Source of the DNA: Hydractinia symbiolongicarpus
Taxonomy: Eukaryota > Cnidaria > Hydrozoa > Anthoathecata > Hydractiniidae
Direction of reading: 5' to 3'
Assembly: GCF_029227915.1 (NCBI RefSeq)
Contig: NC_079879.1
Location: 29,084,501 to 29,148,500, forward strand
Length of the DNA stretch: 64,000 bases
Position 1 is the stretch's first letter. Each line of letters starts with the position of its first letter. A program made the position numbers and the translations under genes. Below, piece after piece: positions 11,701 through 25,387 of the stretch. A model generated the notes under the pieces. It was given only the letters and a program-made list of their open reading frames with translations. It made no database searches and was not told the origin of the DNA.

Positions 11701-13730
11701 GTACTTTTCTTTGTATACTTTTGAGTATACGGGCCGAGTCCGGTATTTACGGGAAATCGCGGGTTTTCGTTGGCCGGCGATTAAACTTCTTTTATTCAGG
11801 GTCTCATCAAAAAGGAAAACATTTTAGAAAACTACAAGTCTCATGCGTTTTAGTGGTGAAAAAATAATTTAAAAAATCGTTCGGGAAATGCTTTTACACC
11901 CTGGGTACCTTCTTTGTATACTTTTGACTATACGGGCCGAGTCCGGGATTTACGGGAAATCGCAGGTTTTCGTTGGCCGGCGATTAAACTTCTTTTATTC
12001 AGCGTCTCATCAAAAATGAAAACATTTTTAAAAACTACAAGTCTCATGCGTTTTAGTGGTGAAAAAATAATTTAAAAATTCGTTCGGGAAATAAGTTTAC
12101 TCACTGGGTACTTTCCTTGTATACTTTTGACTATACGGGCCGAGTCCGGGATTTACGGGAAATCGCAGGTTTTCGTTTGCCGGCGATTAAACTTCTTATA
12201 TTCAGCGTCTGATCAAAAATGAAAACATATCTGAAAACTACAAGTCTCTTGCGTTTTAGTGGTGAAAAAGTAATATAAAAAATCGTTCGGGAAATGAGTT
12301 TACTCACTGGGTACTTTCCTTGTATACTTTTAACTATACGGGCCGAGTCCGGAATTTACGGGAAATCGCAGGTTTTCGTTTGCCGGCGATTAAAGTTCTT
12401 ATATTCAGCGTCTCATCAAAAATGAAAACATATCTGAAAACTACAAGTCTCATGCGTTTTAGTGGTGAAAAAATAATTTAAAAAATCGTTTGGGAAATGA
12501 GTTTACTCCCTGGGTACTTTCTTTGTATACTTTTGACTATGCGGGCCGAGTCCGAGATTTACGGGAAATCGCGGGTTTTCGTTTGCCGGCGATTAAACCA
12601 CTTTCATTAAGCGTCTCATCAAAAATGAAAACATATCTGAAAACTACAAGTCTCATGCGTTTTAGTGGTGAAAAAATAATTTAAAAAATCGTTTGGGAAA
12701 TGAGTTTACTCCCTGGGTACTTTCTTTGTATACTTTTGACTATGCGGCCGAGTCCGAGATTTACGGGAAATCGCGGGTTTTCGTTTGCCGGCGATTAAAC
12801 CACTTTTATTAAGCGTCTCATCAAAAATGAAAACATTTCTGAAAACTACAAGTCTCATGCGTTTTAGTGGTGAAAAAATAATTTAAAAAATCGTTCGGGA
12901 AATGAGTTTACTCCCTGGGTACTTTCTTTGTATACATTTGACTATGCGGGCCGAGTCCGGGATTTACGGGAAATCGCAGGTTTTGGTTTGCCGGCGATTA
13001 AACTTCTTTTATTCAGCGTCTCATCAAAAATGAAAACATTTTTAAAAACTACAAGTCTCATGGGCTTTAGTGGTGACATAATAATTTAAAAAATCGTTTG
13101 GGAAATGAGTTTACTCCCTGGGTACTTTCTTTGTATACTTTTGACTATACGGGCCGAGTCCGGGATTTACGGGAAGTCGCGGGTTTTCGTTTGCCGGCGA
13201 TTAAACTTCTTTTATTCAGCGTCTCATCAAAAATGAAAACATTTTTAAAAACTACAAGTCTCATGGGCTTTAGTGGTGAAATAATAATTTAAAAAATCGT
13301 TCGGGAAATGAGTTTACTCCCTGGGTACTTTCTTTGTATACTTTTGACTATACGGGCCGAGTCCAGGATTTACGGGAAATCGCAGGTTTTCGTTTGCCGG
13401 CGATTAAACTTCTTTTATTCAGCGTCTCATCAAAAATAAAAACATTTTTGAAAACTACAAGTCTCATGCGTTTTAGTGGTGAAAAAATAATTTAAAAATT
13501 CGTTCGGGAAATAAGTTTACTCACCGGGTACTTTCCTTGTATACTTTTGACTATACGGGCCGAGTCCGGGATTTACGGGAAATCGCAGGTTTTCGTTTGC
13601 CGGCGATTAAAGTTCTTATATTCAGCGTCTCATCAAAAATGAAAACATATCTGAAAACTACAAGTCTCATGCGTTTTAGTGGTGAAAAAATAATTTAAAA
13701 ATTCTTTCGGGAAATGAGTTTACTCACTGG
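11701..13730. repeat. Ten-monomer tandem duplication (2,030 bp), first copy spanning the A/B boundary
   Basis: Markers repeat at 2,030 bp: 12,490 to 14,520, 13,098 to 15,128, and GGTATTTACGGG/CAGGGTC monomers at 11.7 and 13.7 kb. The unit contains the end of block A and the beginning of block B, so it arose after the A/B duplication. Confidence 0.85.
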
Positions 13731-15760
13731 GTACTTTTCTTTGTATACTTTTGAGTATACGGGCCGAGTCCGGTATTTACGGGAAATCGCGGGTTTTCGT
13801 TGGCCGGCGATTAAACTTCTTTTATTCAGGGTCTCATCAAAAAGGAAAACATTTTAGAAAACTACAAGTCTCATGCGTTTTAGTGGTGAAAAAATAATTT
13901 AAAAAATCGTTCGGGAAATGCTTTTACACCCTGGGTACCTTCTTTGTATACTTTTGACTATACGGGCCGAGTCCGGGATTTACGGGAAATCGCAGGTTTT
14001 CGTTGGCCGGCGATTAAACTTCTTTTATTCAGCGTCTCATCAAAAATGAAAACATTTTTAAAAACTACAAGTCTCATGCGTTTTAGTGGTGAAAAAATAA
14101 TTTAAAAATTCGTTCGGGAAATAAGTTTACTCACTGGGTACTTTCCTTGTATACTTTTGACTATACGGGCCGAGTCCGGGATTTACGGGAAATCGCAGGT
14201 TTTCGTTTGCCGGCGATTAAACTTCTTATATTCAGCGTCTGATCAAAAATGAAAACATATCTGAAAACTACAAGTCTCTTGCGTTTTAGTGGTGAAAAAG
14301 TAATATAAAAAATCGTTCGGGAAATGAGTTTACTCACTGGGTACTTTCCTTGTATACTTTTAACTATACGGGCCGAGTCCGGAATTTACGGGAAATCGCA
14401 GGTTTTCGTTTGCCGGCGATTAAAGTTCTTATATTCAGCGTCTCATCAAAAATGAAAACATATCTGAAAACTACAAGTCTCATGCGTTTTAGTGGTGAAA
14501 AAATAATTTAAAAAATCGTTTGGGAAATGAGTTTACTCCCTGGGTACTTTCTTTGTATACTTTTGACTATGCGGGCCGAGTCCGAGATTTACGGGAAATC
14601 GCGGGTTTTCGTTTGCCGGCGATTAAACCACTTTCATTAAGCGTCTCATCAAAAATGAAAACATATCTGAAAACTACAAGTCTCATGCGTTTTAGTGGTG
14701 AAAAAATAATTTAAAAAATCGTTTGGGAAATGAGTTTACTCCCTGGGTACTTTCTTTGTATACTTTTGACTATGCGGCCGAGTCCGAGATTTACGGGAAA
14801 TCGCGGGTTTTCGTTTGCCGGCGATTAAACCACTTTTATTAAGCGTCTCATCAAAAATGAAAACATTTCTGAAAACTACAAGTCTCATGCGTTTTAGTGG
14901 TGAAAAAATAATTTAAAAAATCGTTCGGGAAATGAGTTTACTCCCTGGGTACTTTCTTTGTATACATTTGACTATGCGGGCCGAGTCCGGGATTTACGGG
15001 AAATCGCAGGTTTTGGTTTGCCGGCGATTAAACTTCTTTTATTCAGCGTCTCATCAAAAATGAAAACATTTTTAAAAACTACAAGTCTCATGGGCTTTAG
15101 TGGTGACATAATAATTTAAAAAATCGTTTGGGAAATGAGTTTACTCCCTGGGTACTTTCTTTGTATACTTTTGACTATACGGGCCGAGTCCGGGATTTAC
15201 GGGAAGTCGCGGGTTTTCGTTTGCCGGCGATTAAACTTCTTTTATTCAGCGTCTCATCAAAAATGAAAACATTTTTAAAAACTACAAGTCTCATGGGCTT
15301 TAGTGGTGAAATAGTAATTTAAAAAATCGTTCGGGAAATGAGTTTACTCCCTGGGTACTTTCTTTGTATACTTTTGACTATACGGGCCGAGTCCAGGATT
15401 TACGGGAAATCGCAGGTTTTCGTTTGCCGGCGATTAAACTTCTTTTATTCAGCGTCTCATCAAAAATAAAAACATTTTTGAAAACTACAAGTCTCATGCG
15501 TTTTAGTGGTGAAAAAATAATTTAAAAATTCGTTCGGGAAATAAGTTTACTCACCGGGTACTTTCCTTGTATACTTTTGACTATACGGGCCGAGTCCGGG
15601 ATTTACGGGAAATCGCAGGTTTTCGTTTGCCGGCGATTAAAGTTCTTATATTCAGCGTCTCATCAAAAATGAAAACATATCTGAAAACTACAAGTCTCAT
15701 GCGTTTTAGTGGTGAAAAAATAATTTAAAAATTCTTTCGGGAAATGAGTTTACTCACTGG
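13731..15760. repeat. Ten-monomer tandem duplication (2,030 bp), second copy
   Basis: The joining monomer is a chimera. Up to CACTGGGTAC it matches the monomer at 15,733 (ATTCTTTCGGG allele). From TTTTCTTTG on it matches the monomer at 11,673. The crossover is therefore confined to about 10 bp around GGGTAC at 13,728-13,736. Confidence 0.85.
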
Positions 15761-18700
15761 GTACTTTCCTTGTATACTTTTAACTATACGGGCCGAGTCC
15801 GAGATTTACGGGAAATCGCAGGTTTTCGTTTGCCGGCGATTAAACTTCTTTTATTCAGCGTTTCATCAAAAATGAAAACATTTTTAAAAACTACAAGTCT
15901 CATGGGCTTTAGTGGTGAAATAATAATTTAAAAAATCGTTTGGGAAATGAGTTTACTCCCTGGGTACTTTCTTTGTATACTTTTGACTATACGGGCCGAG
16001 TCCGGGATTTACGGGAAGTCGCGGGTTTTCGTTTGCCGGCGATTAAACTTCTTTTATTCAGCGTCTCATCAAAAATGAAAACATTTTTAAAAACTACAAG
16101 TCTCATGGGCTTTAGTGGTGAAATAATAATTTAAAAAATCGTTCGGGAAATGAGTTTACTCCCTGGGTACTTTCTTTGTATACTTTTGACTATACGGGCC
16201 GAGTTCAGGATTTACGGGAAATCGCAGGTTTTCGTTTGCCGGCGATTAAACTTCTTTTATTCAGCGTCTCATCAAAAATAAAAACATTTTTAAAAACTAC
16301 AAGTCTCATGCGTTTTAGTGGTGAAAAAATTATTTAAAAAATCGTTCGAGAAATGAGTTTACTGCCTGGGTACTTTCTTTGTATACTTTTGACTATGCGG
16401 GCCGAGTCCGGGATTTACGGGAAATCGCAGGTTTTCGTTTGCCGGCGATTAAACCACTTTCATTAAGCGTCTCATCAAAAATGAAAACATTTTTGAAAAC
16501 TACAAGTCTCATGCGTTTTAGTGGTGACAAAAATAATTTAAAAAATCGTTCGGGAAATGAGTTTACTCCCTGGGTACTTTCTTTGTATACATTTGACTAT
16601 GCGGGCCGAGTCCGGGAATTACGGGAAGTCGCGGGTTTTCGTTTGCCGCCGATTAAACTTCTTTTATTCAGTGTCTCATCAAAAATGAAAACATTTTTAA
16701 AAACTACAAGTCTCATGGGCTTTAGTGGTGAAATAATAATTTAAAAATTCGTTCGGGAAATGAGTTTACTCACTGGTTACTTCCCTTGTATACTTTTAAC
16801 TATACGGGCCGAGTCCGGGATTTACAGGAAATCGCGGGTTTTCGTTTGCCGGCGATTAAACTTCTTTTATTCAGCGTCTCATCAAAAATGAAAACATTTT
16901 TGAAAACTACAAGTCTGATGCGTTTTAGTGGTGAAAAAATAATTTAAAAAATCGTTCGGGAAATGAGTTTACTTCCTGGGTACTTTCTTTGTATACATTT
17001 GACTATGCGGGCCGAGTCCGGGATTTACGGGAAATCGCGGGTTTTCGTTTGCCGGCGATTAAACCACTTTCATTAAGCGTCTCATCAAAAATGAAAACAT
17101 TTCTGAAAACTACAAGTCTCATGCGTTTTAGTGGTGAAAAAATAATTTAAAAAATCGTTCGGGAAATGAGTTTACTCCCTGGGTACTTTCTTTGTATACA
17201 TTTGACTATGCGGGCCGAGTCCGGGATTTACGGGAAATCGCAGGTTTTGGTTTGCCGGCGATTAAACTTCTTTTATTCAGCGTCTCATCAAAAATGAAAA
17301 CATTTTTAAAAACTACAAGTCTCATGGGCTTTAGTGGTGACATAATAATTTAAAAAATCGTTTGGGAAATGAGTTTACTCCCTGGGTACTTTCTTTGTAT
17401 ACTTTTGACTATACGGGCCGAGTCCGGGATTTACGGGAAGTCGCGGGTTTTCGTTTGCCGGCGATTAAACTTCTTTTATTCAGCGTCTCATCAAAAATGA
17501 AAACATTTTTAAAAACTACAAGTCTCATGGGCTTTAGTGGTGAAATAATAATTTAAAAAATCGTTCGGGAAATGAGTTTACTCCCTGGGTACTTTCTTTG
17601 TATACTTTTGACTATACGGGCCGAGTCCAGGATTTACGGGAAATCGCAGGTTTTCGTTTGCCGGCGATTAAACTTCTTTTATTCAGCGTCTCATCAAAAA
17701 TAAAAACATTTTTGAAAACTACAAGTCTCATGCGTTTTAGTGGTGAAAAAATAATTTAAAAAATCGTTTGGGAAATGAGTTTACTCCCTGGGTACTTTCT
17801 TTGTATACTTTTGAGTATACGGGCCGAGTACGGGATTTACGGGAAATCGCAGGTTTTCGTTTGCCGGCAATTAAACTTCTTTTATTCAGCGTCTCATCAA
17901 AAATGAAAACATTTTTGAAAACTGCAAATCTCATGCGTTTTAGTGGCGAAAAAATAATTTAAAAATTCGTTCGGAAAATAAGTTTACTCACTGGGTACTT
18001 TCCTTGTATACTTTTGACTATACGGGCCGAGTCCGGGAATTACGGGAAATCGCAGGTTTTCGTTTGCCGGCGATTAAACTTCTTATATTCAGCGTCTCAT
18101 CAAAAATGAAAACATATCTAAAAACTACAAGTCTCATGCGTTTTAGTGGTGAAAAAGTAATATAAAAAATCGTTCGGGAAATGAGTTTACTCACTGGGTA
18201 CTTTCCTTGTATACTTTTAACTATACGGGCCGAATCCGGGATTTACATGAAATCGCAGGTTTTCGTTTGCCGGCGATTAAACCTCTTTTATTCAGCGTCT
18301 CATCAAAAATGAAAACAATTCTGAAAACTACAAGTCTCATGGGCTTTAGTGGTGAAATAATAATTTAAAAAATCGTTTGGGAAATGAGTTTACTCCCTGG
18401 GTACTTTCTTTGTATAAATTTGACTATACGGGCCGAGTCCGGGATTTACGGGAAATCGCGGGTTTTCGTTTGCCGCCGATTAAACATTTTTATTCAGCGT
18501 CTCATCAAAAATGAAAACATTTTTAAAAACTACAAGTCTCATGCGTTTTAGTGGTGAAAAAATAATTTAAAAATTCGTTCGGGAAATAAGTTTACTCACC
18601 GGGTACTTTCCTTGTATACTTTTGACTATACGGGCCGAGTCCGGGATTTACGGGAAATCGCAGGTTTTCGTTTGCCGGCGATTAAAGTTCTTATATTCAG

Positions 18701-18980
18701 CGTCTCATCAAAAATGAAAACATATCTGAAAACTACAAGTCTCATGCGTTTTAGTGGTGAAAAAATAATTTAAAAATTCGTTTGGGAAATGAGTTTACTC
18801 ACTGGGTACTTTCCTTGTATACTTTTAACTATACGGGCCGAGTCCGAGATTTACGGGAAATCGCAGGTTTTCGTTTGCCGGCGATTAAACTTCTTTTATT
18901 CAGCGTCTCATCAAAAATGAAAACATTTTTAAAAACTACAAGTCTCATGGGCTTTAGTGGTGAAATAATAATTTAAAAAA

Positions 18981-19279
18981 TCGTTTGGGAAATGAGTTTA
19001 CTCCCTGGGTACTTTCTTTGTATACATTTGACTATACGGGCCGAGTCCGGGATTTACGGGAAATCGCGGGTTTTCGTTTGCCGCCGATTAAACATTTTTA
19101 TTCAGCGTCTCATCAAAAATGAAAACATTTTTAAAAACTACAAGTCTCATGCGTTTTTTAGTCTCTTTTTAGTTTAGTCTCATGCGTTCTTCTTTTATTC
19201 AGCGTCTCATCAAAAATAAAAACATTTTTGAAAACTACAAGTCTCATGCGTTTTAGTGGTGAAAAAATAATTTAAAAAA
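18981..19279. repeat. Aberrant 299-bp unit with scrambled junction (copy in block B)
   Basis: It has the same filler and jump as 7,529-7,827, shifted by exactly 11,452 bp, with the junction at about 19,153-19,192. Its presence in both blocks shows the rearrangement predates the block A/B duplication. Confidence 0.85.
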
Positions 19280-22200
19280 TCGTTTGGGAAATGAGTTTAC
19301 TCCCTGGGTACTTTCTTTGTATACTTTTGACTATGCGGGCCGAGTCCGAGATTTACGGGAAATCGCGGGTTTTCGTTTGCCGGCGATTAAACCACTTTCA
19401 TTAAGCGTCTCATCAAAAATGAAAACATTTCTGAAAACTACAAGTCTCATGCGTTTTAGTGGTGAAAAAATAATTTAAAAATTCGTTCGGGAAATGAGTT
19501 TACTCACTGGGTACTTTTCTTTGTATACTTTTGAGTATACGGGCCGAGTCCGGGATTTACGGGAAATCGCAGGTTTTCGTTGGCCGGCGATTAAACTTCT
19601 TTTATTCAGCGTCTCATCAAAAAGGAAAACATTTTAGAAAACTACAAGTCTCATGCGTTTTAGTGGTGAAATAATAATTTAAAAAATCGTTTGGGAAATG
19701 AATTTACTCCCTGGGTACTTTCTTTGTATACATTTGACTATACGGGCCGAGTCCGGGATTTACGGGAAATCGCGGGTTTTCGTTTGCCGCCGATTAAACA
19801 TTTTTATTCAGCGTCTCATCAAAAATGAAAACATTTTTAAAAACTGCAAGTCTCATGCGTTTTAGTGGTGAAAAAATAATTTAAAAATTCGTTCGGGAAA
19901 TAAGTTTACTCACCGGGTACTTTCCTTGTATACTTTTGACTATACGGGCCGAGTCCGGTATTTACGGGAAATCGCAGGTTTTCGTTTGCCGGCGATTAAA
20001 GTTCTTATATTCAGGGTCTCATGAAAAATGAAAACATATCTGAAAACTACAAGTCTCATGCGTTTTAGTGGTGAAAAAATAATTTAAAAATTCGTTCGGG
20101 AAATGAGTTTACTCACTGGGTACTTTCCTTGTATACTTTTAACTATACGGGCCGAGTCCGAGATTTACGGGAAATCGCAGGTTTTCGTTTGCCGGCGATT
20201 AAACTTCTTTTATTCAGCGTCTCATCAAAAATGAAAACATTTTTAAAAACTACAAGTCTCATGGGCTTTAGTGGTGAAATAATAATTTAAAAAATCGTTT
20301 GGGAAATGAGTTTACTCCCTGGTTCTTTGTATACTTTTGACTATACGGGCCGAGTCCGGGATTTACGGGAAGTCGCGGGTTTTCGTTTGCCGCCGATTAA
20401 ACATTTTTATTCAGCGTCTCATCAAAAATGAAAACATTTTTAAAAACTACAAGTCTCATGCGTTTTAGTGGTGAAAAAATAATTTAAAAATTCGTTCGGG
20501 AAATAAGTTTACTCACCGGGTACTTTCCTTGTATACTTTTGACTATACGGGCCGAGTCCGGTATTTACGGGAAATCGCAGGTTTTCGTTTGCCGGCGATT
20601 AAAGTTCTTATATTCAGGGTCTCATGAAAAATGAAAACATATCTGAAAACTACAAGTCTCATGCGTTTTAGTGGTGAAATAATAATTTAAAAATTCGTTC
20701 GGGAAATGAGTTTACTCACTGGGTACTTTCCTTGTATACTTTTAACTATACGGGCCGAGTCCGAGATTTACGGGAAATCGCAGGTTTTCGTTTGCCGGCG
20801 ATTAAACTTCTTTTATTCAGCGTCTCATCAAAAATGAAAACATTTTTAAAAACTACAAGTCTCATGGGCTTTAGTGGTGAAATAATAATTTAAAAAATCG
20901 TTTGGGAAATGAGTTTACTCCCTGGTTCTTTGTATACTTTTGACTATACGGGCCGAGTCCGGGATTTACGGGAAGTCGCGGGTTTTCGTTTGCCGGCGAT
21001 TAAACTTCTTTTATTCAGCGTCTCATCAAAAATGAAAACATTTTTAAAAACTACAAGTCTCATGGGCTTTAGTGGTGAAATAATAATTTAAAAAATCGTT
21101 CGGGAAATGAGTTTACTCCCTGGGTACTTTCTTTGTATACTTTTGACTATGCGGGCCGAGTCCGGGATTTACGGGAAATCGCAGGTTTTCGTTTGCCGGC
21201 GATTAAACTTCTTTTATTCAGCGTCTCATCAAAAATGAAAACATTTTTAAAAACTACAAGTCTCATGGGCTTTAGTGGTGAAATAATAATTTAAAAAATC
21301 GTTCGGGAAATGAGTTTACTCCCTGGGTACTTTCTTTGTATACTTTTGACTATACGGGCCGAGTCCAGGATTTACGGGAAATCGCAGGTTTTCGTTTGCC
21401 GGCGATTAAACTTCTTTTATTCAGCGTCTCATCAAAAATAAAAACATTTTTGAAAACTACAAGTCTCATGCGTTTTAGTGGTGAAAAAATAATTTAAAAA
21501 ATCGTTTGGGAAATGAGTTTACTCCCTGGGTACTTTCTTTGTATACTTTTGACTATGCGGGCCGAGTCCGAGATTTACGGGAAATCGCGGGTTTTCGTTT
21601 GCCGGCGATTAAACCACTTTCATTAAGCGTCTCATCAAAAATGAAAACATTTCTGAAAACTACAAGTCTCATGCGTTTTAGTGGTGAAAAAATAATTTAA
21701 AAATTCGTTCGGGAAATGAGTTTACTCACTGGGTACTTTTCTTTGTATACTTTTGAGTATACGGGCCGAGTCCGGGATTTACGGGAAATCGCAGGTTTTC
21801 GTTGGCCGGCGATTAAACTTCTTTTATTCAGCGTCTCATCAAAAAGGAAAACATTTTAGAAAACTACAAGTCTCATGCGTTTTAGTGGTGAAAAAATAAT
21901 TTAAAAAATCGTTCGGGAAATGCTTTTACACCCTGGGTACTTTCTTTGTATACTTTTGACTATACGGGCCGAGTCCGGGATTTACGGGAAATCGCAGGTT
22001 TTCGTTGGCCGGAGATTAAACTTCTTTTATTCAGCGTCTCATCAAAAATGAAAACATTTTTAAAAACTACAAGTCTCATGCGTTTTAGTGGTGAAAAAAT
22101 AATTTAAAAATTCGTTCGGGAAATAAGTTTACTCACTGGGTACTTTCCTTGTATACTTTTGACTATACGGGCCGAGTCCGGGATTTACGGGAAATCGCAG

Positions 22201-24342
22201 GTTTTCGTTTGCCGGCGATTAAACTTCTTATATTCAGCGTCTGATCAAAAATGAAAACATATCTGAAAACTACAAGTCTCTTGCGTTTTAGTGGTGAAAA
22301 AGTAATATAAAAAATCGTTCGGGAAATGAGTTTACTCACTGGGTACTTTCCTTGTATACTTTTAACTATACGGGCCGAGTCTGGAATTTACGGGAAATCG
22401 CAGGTTTTCGTTTGCCGGCGATTAAACCTCTTTTATTCAGCGTCTCATCAAAAATGAAAACATTTTTAAAAACTACAAGTCTCATGGGCTTTAGTGGTGA
22501 AATAATAATTTAAAAAATCGTTTGGGAAATGAGTTTACTCCCTGGGTACTTTCTTTGTATACATTTGACTATGCGGGCCGAGTCCGGGATTTACGGGAAA
22601 TCGCGGGTTTTCGTTTGCCGCCGATTAAACATTTTTATTCAGCGTCTCATCAAAAATGAAAACATTTTTAAAAACTACAAGTCTCATGCGTTTTAGTGGT
22701 GAAAAAATAATTTAAAAATTCGTTCGGGAAATAAGTTTACTCACCGGGTACTTTCCTTGTATACTTTTGACTATACGGGCCGAGTCCGGGATTTACGGGA
22801 AATCGCAGGTTTTCGTTTGCCGGCGATTAAAGTTCTTATATTCAGCGTCTCATCAAAAATGAAAACATATCTGAAAACTACAAGTCTCATGCGTTTTAGT
22901 GGTGAAAAAATAATTTAAAAAATCGTTTGGGAAATGAGTTTACTCCCTGGGTACTTTCTTTGTATACTTTTGACTATGCGGCCGAGTCCGAGATTTACGG
23001 GAAATCGCGGGTTTTCGTTTGCCGGCGATTAAACCACTTTTATTAGGCGTCTCATCAAAAATGAAAACATTTCTGAAAACTACAAGTCTCATGCGTTTTA
23101 GTGGTGAAAAAATAATTTAAAAATTCGTTCGGGAAATGAGTTTACTCCCTGGGTACTTTTCTTTGTATACTTTTGAGTATACGGGCCGAGTCCGGTATTT
23201 ACGGGAAATCGCGGGTTTTCGTTGGCCGGCGATTAAACTTCTTTTATTCAGCGTCTCATCAAAAAGGAAAACATTTTAGAAAACTACAAGTCTCATGCGT
23301 TTTAGTGGTGAAAAAATAATTTAAAAAATCGTTCGGGAAATGCTTTTACACCCTGGGTACCTTCTTTGTATACTTTTGACTATACGGGCCGAGTCCGGGA
23401 TTTACGGGAAATCGCAGGTTTTCGTTGGCCGGCGATTAAACTTCTTTTATTCAGCGTCTCATCAAAAATGAAAACATTTTTAAAAACTACAAGTCTCATG
23501 CGTTTTAGTGGTGAAAAAATAATTTAAAAATTCGTTCGGGAAATAAGTTTACTCACTGGGTACTTTCCTTGTATACTTTTGACTATACGGGCCGAGTCCG
23601 GGATTTACGGGAAATCGCAGGTTTTCGTTTGCCGGCGATTAAACTTCTTATATTCAGCGTCTGATCAAAAATGAAAACATATCTGAAAACTACAAGTCTC
23701 TTGCGTTTTAGTGGTGAAAAAGTAATATAAAAAATCGTTCGGGAAATGAGTTTACTCACTGGGTACTTTCCTTGTATACTTTTAACTATACGGGCCGAGT
23801 CCGGAATTTACGGGAAATCGCAGGTTTTCGTTTGCCGGCGATTAAAGTTCTTATATTCAGCGTCTCATCAAAAATGAAAACATATCTGAAAACTACAAGT
23901 CTCATGCGTTTTAGTGGTGAAAAAATAATTTAAAAAATCGTTTGGGAAATGAGTTTACTCCCTGGGTACTTTCTTTGTATACTTTTGACTATGCGGGCCG
24001 AGTCCGAGATTTACGGGAAATCGCGGGTTTTCGTTTGCCGGCGATTAAACCACTTTCATTAAGCGTCTCATCAAAAATGAAAACATATCTGAAAACTACA
24101 AGTCTCATGCGTTTTAGTGGTGAAAAAATAATTTAAAAAATCGTTTGGGAAATGAGTTTACTCCCTGGGTACTTTCTTTGTATACTTTTGACTATGCGGC
24201 CGAGTCCGAGATTTACGGGAAATCGCGGGTTTTCGTTTGCCGGCGATTAAACCACTTTTATTAAGCGTCTCATCAAAAATGAAAACATTTCTGAAAACTA
24301 CAAGTCTCATGCGTTTTAGTGGTGAAAAAATAATTTAAAAAT

Positions 24343-24574
24343 TCGTTCGGGAAATGAGTTTACTCCCTGGGTACTTTTCTTTGTATACTTTTGAGTATAC
24401 GGGCCGAGTCCGGTATTTACGGGAAATCGCGGGTTTTCGTTGGCCGGCGATTAAACTTCTTTTATTCAGCGTCTCATCAAAAATGAAAACATTTTTAAAA
24501 ACTACAAGTCTCATGCGTTTTAGTGGTGAAAAAATAATTTAAAAATTCGTTCGGGAAATAAGTTTACTCACTGG
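24343..24574. repeat. Short transition segment after block B
   Basis: About one monomer (GAGTATAC type with GGTATTTACGGG) plus the head of the next. It resembles 23.1-23.4 kb with one monomer removed and links block B to the 4-mer duplication. Nothing else is seen. Confidence 0.65.
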
Positions 24575-25387
24575 GTACTTTCCTTGTATACTTTTGACTA
24601 TACGGGCCGAGTCCGGGATTTACGGGAAATCGCAGGTTTTCGTTTGCCGGCGATTAAACTTCTTATATTCAGCGTCTGATCAAAAATGAAAACATATCTG
24701 AAAACTACAAGTCTCTTGCGTTTTAGTGGTGAAAAAGTAATATAAAAAATCGTTCGGGAAATGAGTTTACTCACTGGGTACTTTCCTTGTATACTTTTAA
24801 CTATACGGGCCGAGTCCGGAATTTACGGGAAATCGCAGGTTTTCGTTTGCCGGCGATTAAAGTTCTTATATTCAGCGTCTCATCAAAAATGAAAACATAT
24901 CTGAAAACTACAAGTCTCATGCGTTTTAGTGGTGAAAAAATAATTTAAAAAATCGTTTGGGAAATGAGTTTACTCCCTGGGTACTTTCTTTGTATACTTT
25001 TGACTATGCGGGCCGAGTCCGAGATTTACGGGAAATCGCGGGTTTTCGTTTGCCGGCGATTAAACCACTTTCATTAAGCGTCTCATCAAAAATGAAAACA
25101 TTTCTGAAAACTACAAGTCTCATGCGTTTTAGTGGTGAAAAAATAATTTAAAAATTCGTTCGGGAAATGAGTTTACTCCCTGGGTACTTTTCTTTGTATA
25201 CTTTTGAGTATACGGGCCGAGTCCAGGATTTACGGGAAATCGCAGGTTTTTGTTGGCCGGCGATTAAACTTCTTTTATTCAGCGTCTCATCAAAAAGGAA
25301 AACATTTTAGAAAACTACAAGTCTCATGCGTTTTAGTGGTGAAAAAATAATTTAAAAAATCGTTCGGGAAATGCTTTTACACCCTGG
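24575..25387. repeat. Four-monomer tandem duplication (813 bp), first copy
   Basis: Markers repeat at 813 bp: 24,957 to 25,770, and the rare GGTTTTTGTTGGCC at about 25,247 and 26,060. The segment also resembles the end of block B. Confidence 0.85.

Larger units (their letters stand above)
3672..12890. repeat. Block A: 9,219-bp (about 45 monomers) segment, first tandem copy
   Basis: Everything here reappears from 12,891 on. The shift is 9,219 bp at the start (3,879 to 13,098). It becomes 11,452 bp (for example 5,910 to 17,362, 7,330 to 18,782, 12,490 to 23,942) once block B has gained a 2,030-bp duplication and an extra 203-bp monomer. Copies agree almost perfectly. In spot checks the only differences I saw were single bases, e.g. 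AACATTTCT versus AACAATTCT near 6,866/18,318 and CAGGGTC versus CAGCGTC near 11,800/23,250. Confidence 0.9.
12891..24342. repeat. Block B: second tandem copy of the 9.2-kb segment, expanded to 11,452 bp
   Basis: It abuts block A with no gap: the base after A's end resumes A's beginning (the monomer at 12,891 equals the one at 3,672). The size difference from A is explained by an internal 2,030-bp tandem duplication (11,701-15,760) and one retained monomer (just before 16,343). Homology stops at 24,342, where a TTCGTT/GAGTATAC monomer replaces the expected one. The high identity over about 9 kb points to a recent duplication, or needs to be excluded as an assembly artefact. Confidence 0.88.
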
